DNA of 64,000 bases from Hymenobacter jejuensis (GTDB lineage: Bacteria; Bacteroidota; Bacteroidia; Cytophagales; Hymenobacteraceae). Shown here in pieces: positions 1-9,510 of this stretch. The position numbers were made by a program, and so were the translations under genes. The stretch covers positions 4,216,001 through 4,280,000 of the forward strand of contig NZ_CP040896.1 in the NCBI RefSeq assembly GCF_006337165.1, in the 5' to 3' direction. Positions within the stretch are counted from its first letter, which is position 1. The number at the start of each line of letters is the position of its first letter. The notes beneath the pieces were generated by a model. That model saw only the letters and a list, made by a program, of their open reading frames with translations, ran no database searches and was not told the origin of the DNA.

Positions 1-799
1 GGCGCAAGTGCTGGCCGGCGCGGTTAGGCGAGTCGTTGTCCATGTAAAACGCGTCGCCATCGAAGCGCACCTCGGCGCGGCCTTCTTTCAGCAGCAAGCG
101 AATGAGCTTTTCCTCGGCCCGCGACAACGAGCCCAAGCCCAGGAAAATATGCTTCGCCACTGCGTCGCCGTTTTCCAAGCGGTTCTGCATTCTATTGACT
201 GCCAAGCGATAGGCTAAGCCCGGATAGGCCAGCCGGTCTTGTTCCATGCGCTTGCGCAGGCGCCAGTACACTTTCTCCAGGTCGTCCCAGAAGCGGAAAT
301 ACTGGGCCGTGGTGCTGGCCTCATTAGGTTCCAAGGTCAAGTCCCAGCGTTCCAGGGCTTTGGCCTGGGTCAGGTAGTCGAACACCTTGGCGGGTGACGC
401 CAGGTTTTGGTCGAGGTTGGAAAAGTCTTGCAGCAACAGCCCCGACCAACCCACAAACTGGTCAAAATCAAGGTTTTTGTCGACGCCGCGCAGGATGTCG
501 AACAGCAAGAGTTGCAGCGCAATGGGTTCTTCTACCTGAACACCGGCCAATTCCACCATGTAGTCTTCCATGGCCGCCACCCGCGGCGACCACAGCGCCG
601 AACCTGCATCAGCGGCCAGCGACAGCTCGTTTTTGAGGTAGACCACCGCCCGGCGCGTCGGCACTACTACTACCAAGTCCGAGAGTTCGGAGCCGGGAAA
701 CCGCGCGACCAGATCGCGGGCCGTTTGGGTAAGAAAAGGCAATGTAGCGGTGGCTTCCAGCGAAGGCGAAAGGGGCGGCGTGGAGAGGGTAGAGGGCAT
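1..799 (-). CDS. AddB-like PD-(D/E)XK nuclease subunit, N-terminal part (cut by window edge)
   Basis: The reverse strand is open from an ATG at 799 to the window edge, giving the first 266 residues of a longer protein. A TAG stop lies six codons upstream, so this is the first possible Met. Residues 43-52 read VVVVPTRRAV, and near residue 220 comes FLGLGSLSRAEEKLIRLLL, both typical of the N-terminal half of the Bacteroidota AddB-like protein, a partner of AddA in processing DNA double-strand ends. The helicase-like and nuclease parts, including the PD-(D/E)XK motif, would lie outside the window. The AddA-like partner is at 19435-22863. The family assignment rests on recognition of the N-terminus only. 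Confidence 0.75.
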   Translation of the reverse strand, partial: MPSTLSTPPLSPSLEATATLPFLTQTARDLVARFPGSELSDLVVVVPTRRAVVYLKNELSLAADAGSALWSPRVAAMEDYMVELAGVQVEEPIALQLLLFDILRGVDKNLDFDQFVGWSGLLLQDFSNLDQNLASPAKVFDYLTQAKALERWDLTLEPNEASTTAQYFRFWDDLEKVYWRLRKRMEQDRLAYPGLAYRLAVNRMQNRLENGDAVAKHIFLGLGSLSRAEEKLIRLLLKEGRAEVRFDGDAFYMDNDSPNRAGQHLR

Positions 800-1321
800 A
801 AAGCGAGCGGTAAACTATCCTTTAAAGGTACGGTGCATTCGGCGGATCGCCGCGCCGATGAGGCCCGCCGTCCGGATGCAACGGAGCTGTCGCATCCGGT
901 GTCTCTGGTGCTTGGTACCGCCTGCCGCGCCGCTTTTGAAGTTGCCCCGGCCTGCTGTTTGACCACGAAGAGGGGAGCCAAATGGGGCTGGCGGCGCGGC
1001 AAGGCAGTACTTTTTTTCCGGCGCAGAAACCGGCGTTCCAAGTTGATCAACAAGCATTTGGCGGCGCCCATCACCATGCAGTTGAAAAAATCCCAGAACA
1101 ATTTGATGGGTCTGGCGCTTTTCCCACATGCCCGACCATTGCAGCGCCGAGCATAGCTTTTTAGCTTGTTTTATAACTAATTGATAATCAAGAATTTATA
1201 TACAGTTAACAATACTAGCTAACTGCTCCAGCTTCGCCAACGTAGAAAGCCCTCGTTGTACGCCGACAGGGGTACCACTGGCAACGGGCTCGGGGGATGC
1301 ATTCGGTTCAAACACTTTGTA
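800..1321. other. Intergenic region without a convincing gene
   Basis: About 520 bases between the divergent addB-like gene and the first efflux operon. Open frames exist on both strands, but they overlap each other, are rich in Arg/Pro/Ala as expected of random high-GC frames, and match no family I recognise. Bases 1160-1215 are AT-rich and hold one copy of the palindrome TTGATAATCAA (1181-1191). This is the likely promoter area for the operon, although no clear TAnnTTTG box is visible. Confidence 0.5.
1181..1191. repeat. TTGATWATCAA palindrome, copy 1
   Basis: TTGATAATCAA in the AT-rich region before the first efflux operon. Other exact copies: 7225-7235, 11340-11350, 24800-24810. Ten-of-eleven matches: 22651-22661 and 52917-52927. 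The window ends with the first eight bases (63993-64000). Confidence 0.7.
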
Positions 1322-2683
1322 ATGAAATACACCAAACAGGTTCTGCTGCTGTGGCTGGGACTGATTTTTATCATGTCGGGCCCGGCCAGGGCGCAGGTGA
1401 AACCGGCTGGTACCTTACCGCCGCAAGCGACCTTGCAAGAATGCGTAGAATTTGCGTTGCGCAACCAACCCGTTATCCGCCAATCACTTATCGATCAGGA
1501 GATAGGGGAGCGCAACATCCGGATCGGGCTTTCCGAGTGGTTGCCCCAGATTCAGGGCACGGCCACTTACGGCCATAACCTGCTGCTGCCGACGTCGGTG
1601 CTGCCCAACTTTCAGGACCCGGCCGCCGGCCCGCAGCTGGTGCGCGTCGGCCTGAAAAACACGTCCACGCTGGGCCTGACCGGCAACCAGCTGCTGTTCA
1701 ACAACGACGTGCTGCTGGCCGCCCGCTCGGCGCGCTTTATTCGGCTGCGCACCAGCCAAAACACCACGGCCTTCAAAATCGACGTGGTGACCAGCGTGAG
1801 CAAGGCCTTCTACGACATTCTGCTCACGCAGGAGCAGCTGCGGATTTTGCTCGAAGACATTCAGCGGCAGGAGCGGCAGGTGAAGGATGCGCAGGCCCAA
1901 TACGACGTGGGCATCGTCGACAAAACCGACTTTCTGCGGGCCTCGATTTCGTTGAAAAACGCCTACGCCCAGCGTCGCACTACGGCCGAATCGCTTACTG
2001 GTAAGTATGCTTCCCTCAAGCAGTTAATGGGCTTGTCGCCGGAAAACAAGCTGGCCCTGACCTACGACACGCTCCAGATGGCGCGCGAAGTCCTGCTCGA
2101 CACGACTACCCAGCTGGCCTACGAAAAGCGCATTGAGGTGCAGCAGCTCCAGACGCAGCAAAACCTGCAGCGCATCAACATCGACTATTACCGCTACGGT
2201 TTTTTGCCCTCGCTCAACGCCTACATCAACTACAACCGGGTTTACCAGAACAATAACTTCTCGGACCTCTACAGCCGGGCGTTTCCGAACTCGCAAACGG
2301 GCTTGCAACTGGCCGTGCCCATTTTTACTGGCACCCGGCGCCTGCAAAACCTGAAGATCGCGCAGCTCCAGCAAGACCGGCTCGACCTGGATTTGTATGA
2401 TACTAAAAACCAGATCAATACCGAATACCAGCAAGCGCTGGCTACCTACAAAGGCGCTTTCAATGAGCTGAACGTGCTGCAGCAAAACCTGCAGGATGCC
2501 AAGGAAGTGTACCGCATTCTTAACCTGCAATACCGCGAGGGAATTCGCACGTTTCTGGACGTGATCATCGCCGAAACCGACCTGCGTACGGCCCAGCTCA
2601 ATTATTACAACGCCATGTTCAACGTGCTCTCCAGCAAGCTGGATGTGCAGCGCGCCCTCGGCGACATCACCTTCAATCCGTAA
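1322..2683 (+). CDS. TolC-family outer-membrane efflux channel
   Basis: Outer-membrane component of a tripartite RND exporter, forming the channel through the outer membrane and periplasm. The 453-residue product begins with a signal peptide (MKYTKQVLLLWLGL, cleavage after ...GPARA). It has the two-fold repeated, Gln/Leu/Ala-rich coiled-coil architecture of the family, including LNLQYREGIRTFLDVIIAET in the second half. I chose ATG 1322 over the in-frame ATG at 1256 because it puts the signal peptide at the N-terminus. It is the first gene of an operon followed after 11 bases by the adaptor and then the pump. This channel-adaptor-pump order differs from the other two efflux operons here. Confidence 0.9.
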   Translation: MKYTKQVLLLWLGLIFIMSGPARAQVKPAGTLPPQATLQECVEFALRNQPVIRQSLIDQEIGERNIRIGLSEWLPQIQGTATYGHNLLLPTSVLPNFQDPAAGPQLVRVGLKNTSTLGLTGNQLLFNNDVLLAARSARFIRLRTSQNTTAFKIDVVTSVSKAFYDILLTQEQLRILLEDIQRQERQVKDAQAQYDVGIVDKTDFLRASISLKNAYAQRRTTAESLTGKYASLKQLMGLSPENKLALTYDTLQMAREVLLDTTTQLAYEKRIEVQQLQTQQNLQRINIDYYRYGFLPSLNAYINYNRVYQNNNFSDLYSRAFPNSQTGLQLAVPIFTGTRRLQNLKIAQLQQDRLDLDLYDTKNQINTEYQQALATYKGAFNELNVLQQNLQDAKEVYRILNLQYREGIRTFLDVIIAETDLRTAQLNYYNAMFNVLSSKLDVQRALGDITFNP

Positions 2684-2694
2684 GATCGGCTCTC

Positions 2695-3864
2695 ATGAAT
2701 CGGAATATCACGCGGCTGTTGCCCGTACTTATAAGCTCCGTACTCGTTGCCTCGTGTGGCAACAAGAAGGAAGAAGAGGCCAAAAAGAATGCCCCGCCGC
2801 CGCCCGTTTCGGTAGCCGTGTACAAAGTAGACGAAGAGCCTATAGTGGCACTCGATACGTATCCCGGCACGGTGGTTCCGCTGAACGAAGTGGAAATACG
2901 GGCTGAGGTAAATGGTTATCTGACAGATATTTATGTAAAAGACGGTCAGCGCGTTACCAAAGGGCAGAAGCTTTACGCCATCGACCGTACTCGCTATGCG
3001 GCGGCCTACAACCAGGCCCAGGCGCAGCTACAGGTAGCCCAAACTAACTACGCCCGCGTGGCCAAAGATGCCCAGCGCTACAACCGCCTGGCGCAGCAAG
3101 ATGCCATTGCCCTGCAACAAGTGGACGTGGCCAACGCCAACGCCGCCAACGCCGCCTCGCAGATAGCGGCGGCCCGCGCCGCCGTGAGCAGCGTAGCCCT
3201 CGACCTGCGCCATTCTGTGCTCACGGCCCCACTCAGCGGCACCATCGGCATTACGCAGGTGCGCTTGGGTGGCTTGGTGAGTCAGGGCACTACGCTGATA
3301 AACACCATCTCGTCGGAGAGCCCGATTGCGGTCGATGTGAGTATTGCTGAGCAGGATATTCCGCGCTTTGCCAAGCTGCAACAAAACGCCGGCATTCACC
3401 GCGACTCGTTGTTTACGCTGGTTCTGGCTGGTAATCAAGAATATAAGCAAGCCGGCAAAATCGTGACCATCGACCGGGCCGTGGACCCGCAAACCGGCAC
3501 GCTGCGCGTCCGGATTCAGTTTCCAAACCCCGACCGCATGCTCAAAGCTGGTATGAACTGTACGCTGCGCGTGCTCAACTCCGATACGGGCAACCAACTT
3601 ACCATCCCGTTTAAGGCCGTAACCGAGCAAATGGGCGAGTACTTCGTGTACGTGCTCGGCGACAGCAGCAAAGTAGCCCAGCGCAAAGTAGCGCTCGGCA
3701 CGCGTGTGAAGGACAAAGTAGTAGTGCGTCAGGGGCTTAAGGAAAACGAAACCATCGTCAGCGAGGGCATCCAGAACTTGCGCGAAGGGGCCGCAGTCCG
3801 TGTCGGCGACCCCAACCAGCCTGCGGCTGCGCCTCAGGAAGGCAAGCCCACGGCGGCCAAATAA
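2695..3864 (+). CDS. RND efflux periplasmic adaptor (membrane fusion protein), lipoprotein
   Basis: AcrA/MexA-type adaptor linking the inner-membrane pump to the outer-membrane channel. 389 residues with a lipoprotein signal (lipobox LVASC, so Cys22 is probably lipidated). The lipoyl/barrel-sandwich strand motif EVEIRAEVNGYLTDIYVKDG sits near residue 65, an Ala/Gln-rich alpha-hairpin spans about residues 100-165, and the returning lipoyl half contains LTAPLSGTIGITQVRLGGLV. Beta-barrel and membrane-proximal domains follow, then a Pro/Ala-rich end. It lies 11 bases after the channel gene and 22 bases before the pump gene, so co-transcription is very likely. Substrate cannot be read from the sequence. 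Confidence 0.92.
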   Translation: MNRNITRLLPVLISSVLVASCGNKKEEEAKKNAPPPPVSVAVYKVDEEPIVALDTYPGTVVPLNEVEIRAEVNGYLTDIYVKDGQRVTKGQKLYAIDRTRYAAAYNQAQAQLQVAQTNYARVAKDAQRYNRLAQQDAIALQQVDVANANAANAASQIAAARAAVSSVALDLRHSVLTAPLSGTIGITQVRLGGLVSQGTTLINTISSESPIAVDVSIAEQDIPRFAKLQQNAGIHRDSLFTLVLAGNQEYKQAGKIVTIDRAVDPQTGTLRVRIQFPNPDRMLKAGMNCTLRVLNSDTGNQLTIPFKAVTEQMGEYFVYVLGDSSKVAQRKVALGTRVKDKVVVRQGLKENETIVSEGIQNLREGAAVRVGDPNQPAAAPQEGKPTAAK

Positions 3865-3886
3865 TGTATTCTAGCGCCCGCAAAGC

Positions 3887-6800
3887 ATGATTTCAGACGT
3901 TTTTATCAGGCGCCCGGTCACGGCCATCGTCATCTCCATTGTCATTCTGATTGTGGGCGTGTTGTCGATCCTGAACCTGCCGGTCAGCCAATACCCTAAC
4001 ATTTCGCCGCCCGTCGTCCAGATTTCGGGCAGCTACACCGGGGCCGACGCCCAAACGGTGGAGCAGACCGTAATGACGCCCATCGAAACGCAGGTAAACG
4101 GTACGCCCGGAATGGCCTACCTGCAAAGCAACGGCACCAACGACGGTCGCGTTTCGACCAACGTCACCTTCGACATTGGCACCAACGTCGACATTGCCGC
4201 GCTCGACGTGCAGAACCGCGTGAGCGTAGCCGAGCCCACGCTGCCCGACGAAATCAAGCGCCTGGGCCTGACGGTGAAGAAGCGGAACCCGACCACGCTG
4301 ATGGTGCTGGCAATCTATTCGCCCAAGCGCAGCCACAGCACCGCTTTCCTCGACAACTACACCAACGTGTACGTGCGCGACGCCCTCTTGCGCGTGCCCG
4401 GCGTAGGCGACGTTACGGCTCTGGGTCAGGACTTTAGCATGCGCATTTGGCTCAAGCCCGACAAGATGGCCCAACTCGGCCTCAACGTAACGGACGTGAC
4501 CAATGCTCTGCGCGAGCAGAACGTGCAGGTGGCAGCCGGCTCGGTGGGCACGGCGCCGCAGTATTCGAGTCAGGCTTTTCAGTACACGATCATCGTGAAC
4601 GGGCGCCTCAACAAAGTCGAGGAGTTCGAGAACATCGTGGTGCGCACCAAGCCCGAAGATGGGTCGGTGGTGTACCTCAAAGACGTGGCCCGCGTGCAAC
4701 TCGGCCAGTTTGACTACTCGCGCTACAACACCACCAACGGCATCCCGACGACGCTGCTGCTCATCAACCAAACGCCCGGCGGTAACGCCCTCGAAACGGC
4801 GAAGGGCATTTACGAAACGATGGATAACCTGAAGGCGAAGTTCCCGCCCGACGTTACGTATAAGGCTGCTTTTGAGTCGATTACGGTGGTGCAGGTATCC
4901 ATCAAGGAAGTAATAGAAACCCTGCTCGAAGCCCTGGCGCTGGTAACCGTGGTGGTGTTCATCTTCCTGCAAAGCTGGCGCGCGACGCTCATCCCGATTC
5001 TGGCCATTCCGGTGGCAATTGTGGGCACGTTCATTCTATTTATTCCGCTGGGCTTTACCATTAACACGCTGACGCTCTTTGGCTTCGTGCTGGCCATTGG
5101 TATCGTGGTCGACGATGCCATTGTGGTGGTGGAAGCCGTGCAGCACTACATCGACAACGAACAGATCTCGGCCCGCGAAGCCACGTCCAAGGCCATGAAG
5201 GATATTACGGCGCCGGTAATTGCAATTGCCCTGATTCTGGCGGCGGTGTTTGTGCCGGTAGGCTTCATTCCGGGCATTGTGGGCAAATTATACCAGCAGT
5301 TTGCCATTACCATCGCCATTTCGGTGGTGATTTCGGCTTTTGTGGCCTTGTCGCTCACGCCGGCTCTGTGTTCGCTGCTGATGCGCCCGACCGAGCAACG
5401 GGAGGATTCGAAGGGCCTGAACAAGCTGTTCTATAGATTCAACAAATGGTTTGAACGCACCACCGAACACTATTCCAACGGCGTAAAACGCGCGCTGAAA
5501 GCCACGCCGTTTGTCGTGATTCTGCTCGTGTGCGTGTATGCGGGGACGTTCCTGCTGTTTCGCTCCAAGCCTTCGGGCTTCATCCCGACCGAGGACGAAG
5601 GCCGCTTGTTTATCTCTGTCGAGTTGCCGCAGGGTGCTTCCAGCGCCCGTACCAAGGCCATTCTGGACCAGATGTCGAAGATCATCGGGGAGAAGGTGCC
5701 CGCCATCCGGGCCTATACGGCGGTGGGCGGCCTCAACGCCCTGAACTTTTCGTTTAAGCCCAGTAGCGGCACCTTCTTTATTCAGATGAAGCCGTGGGAA
5801 GAGCGCAAGGATGAGGCCGACCAGCTACAAGGCGTGATTGCTAGGCTCCAAAAAGAGTTTTCGGTGATCAAAGGCGCCAATATTGTGGTGGTGCCGCCGC
5901 CGGCCATTCCGGGCTTGGGCAACACGGGCGGCTTCAGCTTTCAGCTGGAGCAGCGCGAGGGCAACACCGATATCAAGGCTTTTGAAGCGGTGGTAAACAA
6001 GTTTGTAGCCACTGCCAACCAGCGCCCCGAAATCGGGCGAGCATTTACCTTTTTTACCGCCAAAACGCCTGGCTACCAAGTAATTGTCGATCGGGAGAAG
6101 GCGAAAAAGCTGGGCGTTCCGCTGACTAATATTTTCACGACGCTCTCCACGTACATGGGCAGCGCCTACATCAACGACTTCACCAAATACGGCCGCAACT
6201 ACCGCGTCGTCGCGCAGGCCGATACCTTCTATCGTAAGGACATTGCCGACGTGGGCAGCTATTACGTGCTCAACCAACAAGGGCAAAACGTGCCGCTTAG
6301 CTCGCTGATTACCAGCAAAGTAGTAGAGAACGCGCCCTTGATTTCGCACTACAACCTGTTCCGCGCCGCCGAGATCAACGGCGATGCCAAACCCGGCTAT
6401 AGTTCGGGGCAGGCTATTGCGGCGCTGCAGGAAGTGGCTTCCGAAACGCTGCCCGCTGGCTACGGCTTCGACTTCTCGGGCCTGAGCCGCGAGGAAATCA
6501 GCTCCGGCAACAGCACAATCATCATCTTCTCGTTGTCGATTGTGTTTGTATTCCTTTTGCTAGCAGCACTTTATGAAAGCTGGTCGGTGCCGTTTTCAGT
6601 ATTGCTGGCCGTGCCGCTGGGCGCTTTCGGGGCCATCGTGGCGCTTACGTTTTTGCCCAAACTCACCAACAACGTGTATGCCCAGATCGGTCTGATTACG
6701 CTGATTGGTTTGTCGGCCAAAAACGCCATTCTGATTGTCGAATTTGCCAAAGAGCGCGTCGATTGGGGCATGAACGTGGTCGAGGCGACCATGGAGGCCG

Positions 6801-7180
6801 TGAAGCTGCGCCTGCGCCCAATCATTATGACGTCGCTGGCGTTTATTTTGGGCGTGCTACCGTTGGCATTCGCCTCAGGCGCGGGCGCCGTATCGCGCCA
6901 AACCATCGGCTGGACCGTGACAGGCGGGATGCTAGCGGCTACGTTCTTGGCCATTTTCACGGTGCCGGTGCTGTTTGTCGGCATTACGAAGCTGGCTTAC
7001 GGCAAGAAAAAACTGGCTGAGCTTGAGGCTACGTACAAACCGGAAGAGCATGGCCACGCGGTTCACGGCTCCAAGGAGCCCAATACGCCGCCCGAAGGCC
7101 CGGCCGAAGACGCTAAAAACGACGTTGCGACCGAAGAGAAAAAACGCAAAGTGCAAACGCCGCCGGAGCTAGGCACCTAA
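3887..7180 (+). CDS. RND multidrug efflux pump, AcrB/MexB (HAE1) type
   Basis: Inner-membrane proton-driven pump of 1097 residues with the family start FIRRPV and twelve predicted membrane segments in two halves. The TM4 proton-relay pair is intact (GIVVDDAIVVVE, near residue 410), as are the TM10 Lys (LSAKNAILIVEF) and the TM11 LRPIIMTS segment. Two large periplasmic loops follow TM1 and TM7. The C-terminus carries an extra hydrophilic tail of about 50 residues rich in Glu, Lys and Pro, longer than in E. coli AcrB. It is the last gene of the operon 1322-7180 and ends at the palindrome 7208-7252. The two other pumps in this window have Asp-Asn rather than Asp-Asp in TM4. Confidence 0.95.
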   Translation: MISDVFIRRPVTAIVISIVILIVGVLSILNLPVSQYPNISPPVVQISGSYTGADAQTVEQTVMTPIETQVNGTPGMAYLQSNGTNDGRVSTNVTFDIGTNVDIAALDVQNRVSVAEPTLPDEIKRLGLTVKKRNPTTLMVLAIYSPKRSHSTAFLDNYTNVYVRDALLRVPGVGDVTALGQDFSMRIWLKPDKMAQLGLNVTDVTNALREQNVQVAAGSVGTAPQYSSQAFQYTIIVNGRLNKVEEFENIVVRTKPEDGSVVYLKDVARVQLGQFDYSRYNTTNGIPTTLLLINQTPGGNALETAKGIYETMDNLKAKFPPDVTYKAAFESITVVQVSIKEVIETLLEALALVTVVVFIFLQSWRATLIPILAIPVAIVGTFILFIPLGFTINTLTLFGFVLAIGIVVDDAIVVVEAVQHYIDNEQISAREATSKAMKDITAPVIAIALILAAVFVPVGFIPGIVGKLYQQFAITIAISVVISAFVALSLTPALCSLLMRPTEQREDSKGLNKLFYRFNKWFERTTEHYSNGVKRALKATPFVVILLVCVYAGTFLLFRSKPSGFIPTEDEGRLFISVELPQGASSARTKAILDQMSKIIGEKVPAIRAYTAVGGLNALNFSFKPSSGTFFIQMKPWEERKDEADQLQGVIARLQKEFSVIKGANIVVVPPPAIPGLGNTGGFSFQLEQREGNTDIKAFEAVVNKFVATANQRPEIGRAFTFFTAKTPGYQVIVDREKAKKLGVPLTNIFTTLSTYMGSAYINDFTKYGRNYRVVAQADTFYRKDIADVGSYYVLNQQGQNVPLSSLITSKVVENAPLISHYNLFRAAEINGDAKPGYSSGQAIAALQEVASETLPAGYGFDFSGLSREEISSGNSTIIIFSLSIVFVFLLLAALYESWSVPFSVLLAVPLGAFGAIVALTFLPKLTNNVYAQIGLITLIGLSAKNAILIVEFAKERVDWGMNVVEATMEAVKLRLRPIIMTSLAFILGVLPLAFASGAGAVSRQTIGWTVTGGMLAATFLAIFTVPVLFVGITKLAYGKKKLAELEATYKPEEHGHAVHGSKEPNTPPEGPAEDAKNDVATEEKKRKVQTPPELGT

Positions 7181-7207
7181 GCCTGACTTAACAAGTTGAC
7201 TAAAGAA

Positions 7208-7252
7208 GGGCAAAACACGAGTTATTGATAATCAATAACTCGTGTTTTGCCC
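7208..7252. terminator. 45-base perfect palindrome, probable bidirectional terminator
   Basis: Two perfectly complementary 22-base arms flank a single central base, between the converging RND pump gene and the VOC gene. The stop codon and last codons of the VOC gene (7222 onward) lie inside it. The centre contains TTGATAATCAA (7225-7235), a motif that recurs in the window. Confidence 0.75.
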
Positions 7253-7890
7253 TTTTCTTCAAATACTACCCTGATTCCGAAACGCTCGGCGGGCCGACCG
7301 GTGGGCAGCCAGCCTCGCCCGATGGTCGGCATGATGAACAGGCCAGTATCATCGCCCATTACCACGAATTCGGGCAAGCGGGGACCGCGCACGAAGTACG
7401 GCACGTCGTATTGTCGGTGGATCGCCTCGGCGCTCTGCGGCGCATTGGGGGTTGGAAGGCCAATTTCGTTCAGGCCCAGAAAGCAAGCCGAAGAGAAGCC
7501 GTTCGCAACGGCGTTGGGCAAGTCGAAGCGGGCGATGCACTCCAGAATGTTGCCGTTGGGATCGTGAAAATAAAACGCCTTGGCGTTCCAGTTGGGGAAA
7601 TCGAGAATGGTGCCGCCTTCCGGAGCCGGCAGGATGGTCGTGCGGGCGCTTATCCAAGCATGAGCTTCCGCTACTTGGTTGCTGGGAATGGTAAAGGCAA
7701 AATGATAAAATGGGCGTTGGGCAGCGTTGGAAAGACGAAAACTCAGCAGCGAGAAGCCCACCCGAAACGCCACCGACGTTTCTGTTTGGGCCTGAATAGG
7801 CAACTCCAGCAGTTCGGCGTAAAAGGCTGTGGTGGCAGCCAGATCGGCGGTTTGCAAATGCACTTCTTTCAGAATCATAGCTGTGGGCAT
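7222..7890 (-). CDS. VOC (glyoxalase/bleomycin-resistance) superfamily protein
   Basis: 222 residues. The N-terminal 115 form one vicinal-oxygen-chelate module: LKEVHLQTADLAATTAFYAE at the start, then YHFAFTIPSN and FYFHDPNGNILECIAR, the usual position of the metal-binding Glu near the end of a module. The second half (GLNEIGLPTPN...) resembles a degenerate second module. VOC proteins are small metal-dependent lyases, dioxygenases or binding proteins, and the exact reaction cannot be inferred. Met5 (7878) is an alternative start. The gene converges on the first efflux operon and its last codons lie inside the palindrome 7208-7252. Its 5' end faces the esterase gene with an 80-base gap. Confidence 0.8.
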   Translation of the reverse strand: MPTAMILKEVHLQTADLAATTAFYAELLELPIQAQTETSVAFRVGFSLLSFRLSNAAQRPFYHFAFTIPSNQVAEAHAWISARTTILPAPEGGTILDFPNWNAKAFYFHDPNGNILECIARFDLPNAVANGFSSACFLGLNEIGLPTPNAPQSAEAIHRQYDVPYFVRGPRLPEFVVMGDDTGLFIMPTIGRGWLPTGRPAERFGIRVVFEEKGKTRVIDYQ

Positions 7891-7970
7891 GAAAGAGCGA
7901 CTGTCGGTACTCCGATTTTCATCCGTTCCAGTAATTTGGGCGTATCAACCCTGACCTACCCTAATTTACC

Positions 7971-8891
7971 ATGAAAAAACCGCTTCTTGCCGCTGCCTTA
8001 AGCTTTGTTACGCACCTTCTATTGGCTCAGAATCAGATTCTTCCGCTCTATCCCGGTACCGTTCCGGATTCGAAACCCAGCAGCGTTCAGGAAAAAAGTA
8101 TAAAAGTGGCCGATGGCACCGAGCGCATCAGCAACGTGGTGCAGCCTACCTTGGCGGTGTATCAGCCGGAGAAAGGCAAGGCCAACGGCACGGCCGTAAT
8201 TATCTGTCCGGGAGGAGGTTACAGCCGCTTGTCTATTGACGGGGAAGGCCGCGAAGTGGCTCAGCGCCTCAACACGATGGGCATCACAGCGTTTGTGCTG
8301 AAGTACCGCTTACCCGACGACCTAAGCCAGGTCGATAAGTCCATTGCGCCGCTGCTCGACGCTCAGCAGGCCCTGCGCATGGTGCGTCAGCAGGCCGCGA
8401 AGTACGGCGTCAACCCGCAGCGCGTGGGTATCATGGGCTTTTCGGCGGGTGGGCATCTGGCTTCTACGGCCGGCACGCACTTCACGAAGCCCGTAGGCGA
8501 CACCAAGGATAACACCTCCGTGCGCCCCGATTTTCTGGTGCTGCTGTACCCCGTCATCAGCTTTTCCGACAGCCTCAAACACGCCGGCTCTCGCGATAAC
8601 TTGATTGGCAAAACGCCCGATGCAACCCATACGAAGCTCTATTCCAACGAGTTGCAGGTGTCAGCCCAAACGCCGCCTACTTTCCTGGTCCATGCCCAGG
8701 ACGACAAAACCGTGCCCGTGAAAAACAGCATCGTGTTTTACGAAGCTTGCCTGCACCACCAAGTGCCCACCGAAATGCACCTGTACCCGAAAGGCGGCCA
8801 CGGCTTCGGGATGCACAACAAAACCACCAAAGACGATTGGGTGGCCAGCCTGCAAAATTGGTTTGATGCCAACGGCTGGCTAACGAAGTAG
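7971..8891 (+). CDS. Secreted alpha/beta-hydrolase, acetyl-xylan-esterase-like
   Basis: 306 residues starting with a signal peptide (MKKPLLAAALSFVTHLLLAQ), so exported to the periplasm or beyond. The fold features are clear: an oxyanion loop ICPGGGYSRL near residue 83, nucleophile elbow GFSAGGH near residue 155, an acid region HAQDDKTVPV and the catalytic His in GGHGFGMH near the C-terminus. Related Bacteroidota proteins act as acetyl-xylan or similar carbohydrate esterases, but the substrate is inferred only from family resemblance. The 3' end overlaps the convergent small gene 8880-9212 by 12 bases, so no separate terminator is visible between them. Confidence 0.88.
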   Translation: MKKPLLAAALSFVTHLLLAQNQILPLYPGTVPDSKPSSVQEKSIKVADGTERISNVVQPTLAVYQPEKGKANGTAVIICPGGGYSRLSIDGEGREVAQRLNTMGITAFVLKYRLPDDLSQVDKSIAPLLDAQQALRMVRQQAAKYGVNPQRVGIMGFSAGGHLASTAGTHFTKPVGDTKDNTSVRPDFLVLLYPVISFSDSLKHAGSRDNLIGKTPDATHTKLYSNELQVSAQTPPTFLVHAQDDKTVPVKNSIVFYEACLHHQVPTEMHLYPKGGHGFGMHNKTTKDDWVASLQNWFDANGWLTK

Positions 8892-9212
8892 CGCATACGG
8901 GTCGTACGCCTGCCCGGCCCACCAGATTTCGGTGCCAATGGGCACTTCCCGAATCAGGTCGCTTTCCAGCAACAATACATGCTCGTCGTAGTAAGCCGGC
9001 GCGTCGTCTGCGCCGGTTTGCCGCGACATTTCCTCTATGCTGGCCGTGGCTGCCTCCTGATGCCCGTCGGGAAAAACCAAGTTTACTTCCAGCTTGGTAT
9101 GCAGGTCGAACTTGCTCAGGGACTGTGTATTATCTTCTTGTGGGGTTACCAATAGCCCCAAGCCCGTCAGGCGAAAGCTGGACGCTACAGTCAGCAGAAG
9201 TTGCTTAGCCAT
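8880..9212 (-). CDS. Small hypothetical protein, possible beta-barrel
   Basis: 110 residues from ATG 9212 (MAKQLLLTVASSFRLTGLGL). An in-frame ATG at 9332 exists, but the extra 40 residues look unlike a real N-terminus. The pattern FRLTGLGLLVTP, then DLHTKLEVNLVFPDG and VPIGTEIWWAG suggests a small antiparallel beta-barrel resembling the EF-Tu C-terminal domain; this is only an impression. I do not recognise a function. It converges with the esterase gene, overlapping it by 12 bases, and is divergent from the two-component system. Confidence 0.55.
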   Translation of the reverse strand: MAKQLLLTVASSFRLTGLGLLVTPQEDNTQSLSKFDLHTKLEVNLVFPDGHQEAATASIEEMSRQTGADDAPAYYDEHVLLLESDLIREVPIGTEIWWAGQAYDPYALLR

Positions 9213-9492
9213 GCTACATTTTTGTAAGGGGCGTAAGGCCGATTGCATAACCTGCCTGGCGGTCATGCTTTGCTCCTTCTCGGCATAAGGTTCTATGAAT
9301 AGCATCAGCAGAAAAGTAATATAGTAGAGCATCTTGTGGTTGCCGCGGCTCCAAGACCTTGTTTTATTCTCTGCATACTTGCTCTATAGGTATAAGGAAG
9401 TACTTGAAAGTCAGCGAAAAGGATGCCTCAGCAAGCGCGGAATTACCTGTGCGCCTGAGGCGCAATTGCGTACCACTCAGCGACGGAAAAGC

Positions 9493-9500
9493 TACTTTTG
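9493..9500 (+). promoter_or_regulatory. -7 promoter box (TACTTTTG)
   Basis: Matches the Bacteroidota -7 consensus TAnnTTTG only 10 bases before ATG 9511, so the transcript would have almost no leader. The nearest upstream TTG (9466-9468) is 24 bases away, longer than usual. Confidence 0.5.
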
Positions 9501-9510
9501 CCCATCGCCT

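Noticed and set aside
407..1156. Plus-strand frame of 249 codons near the left edge
   Set aside because: It overlaps the addB-like gene on the other strand, which has recognisable family sequence; the frame itself is Arg/Gln/Pro-rich without any motif.
8880..9332. Longer 150-codon version of the small hypothetical gene
   Set aside because: The extra N-terminal part looks random, whereas ATG 9212 gives a sensible start.
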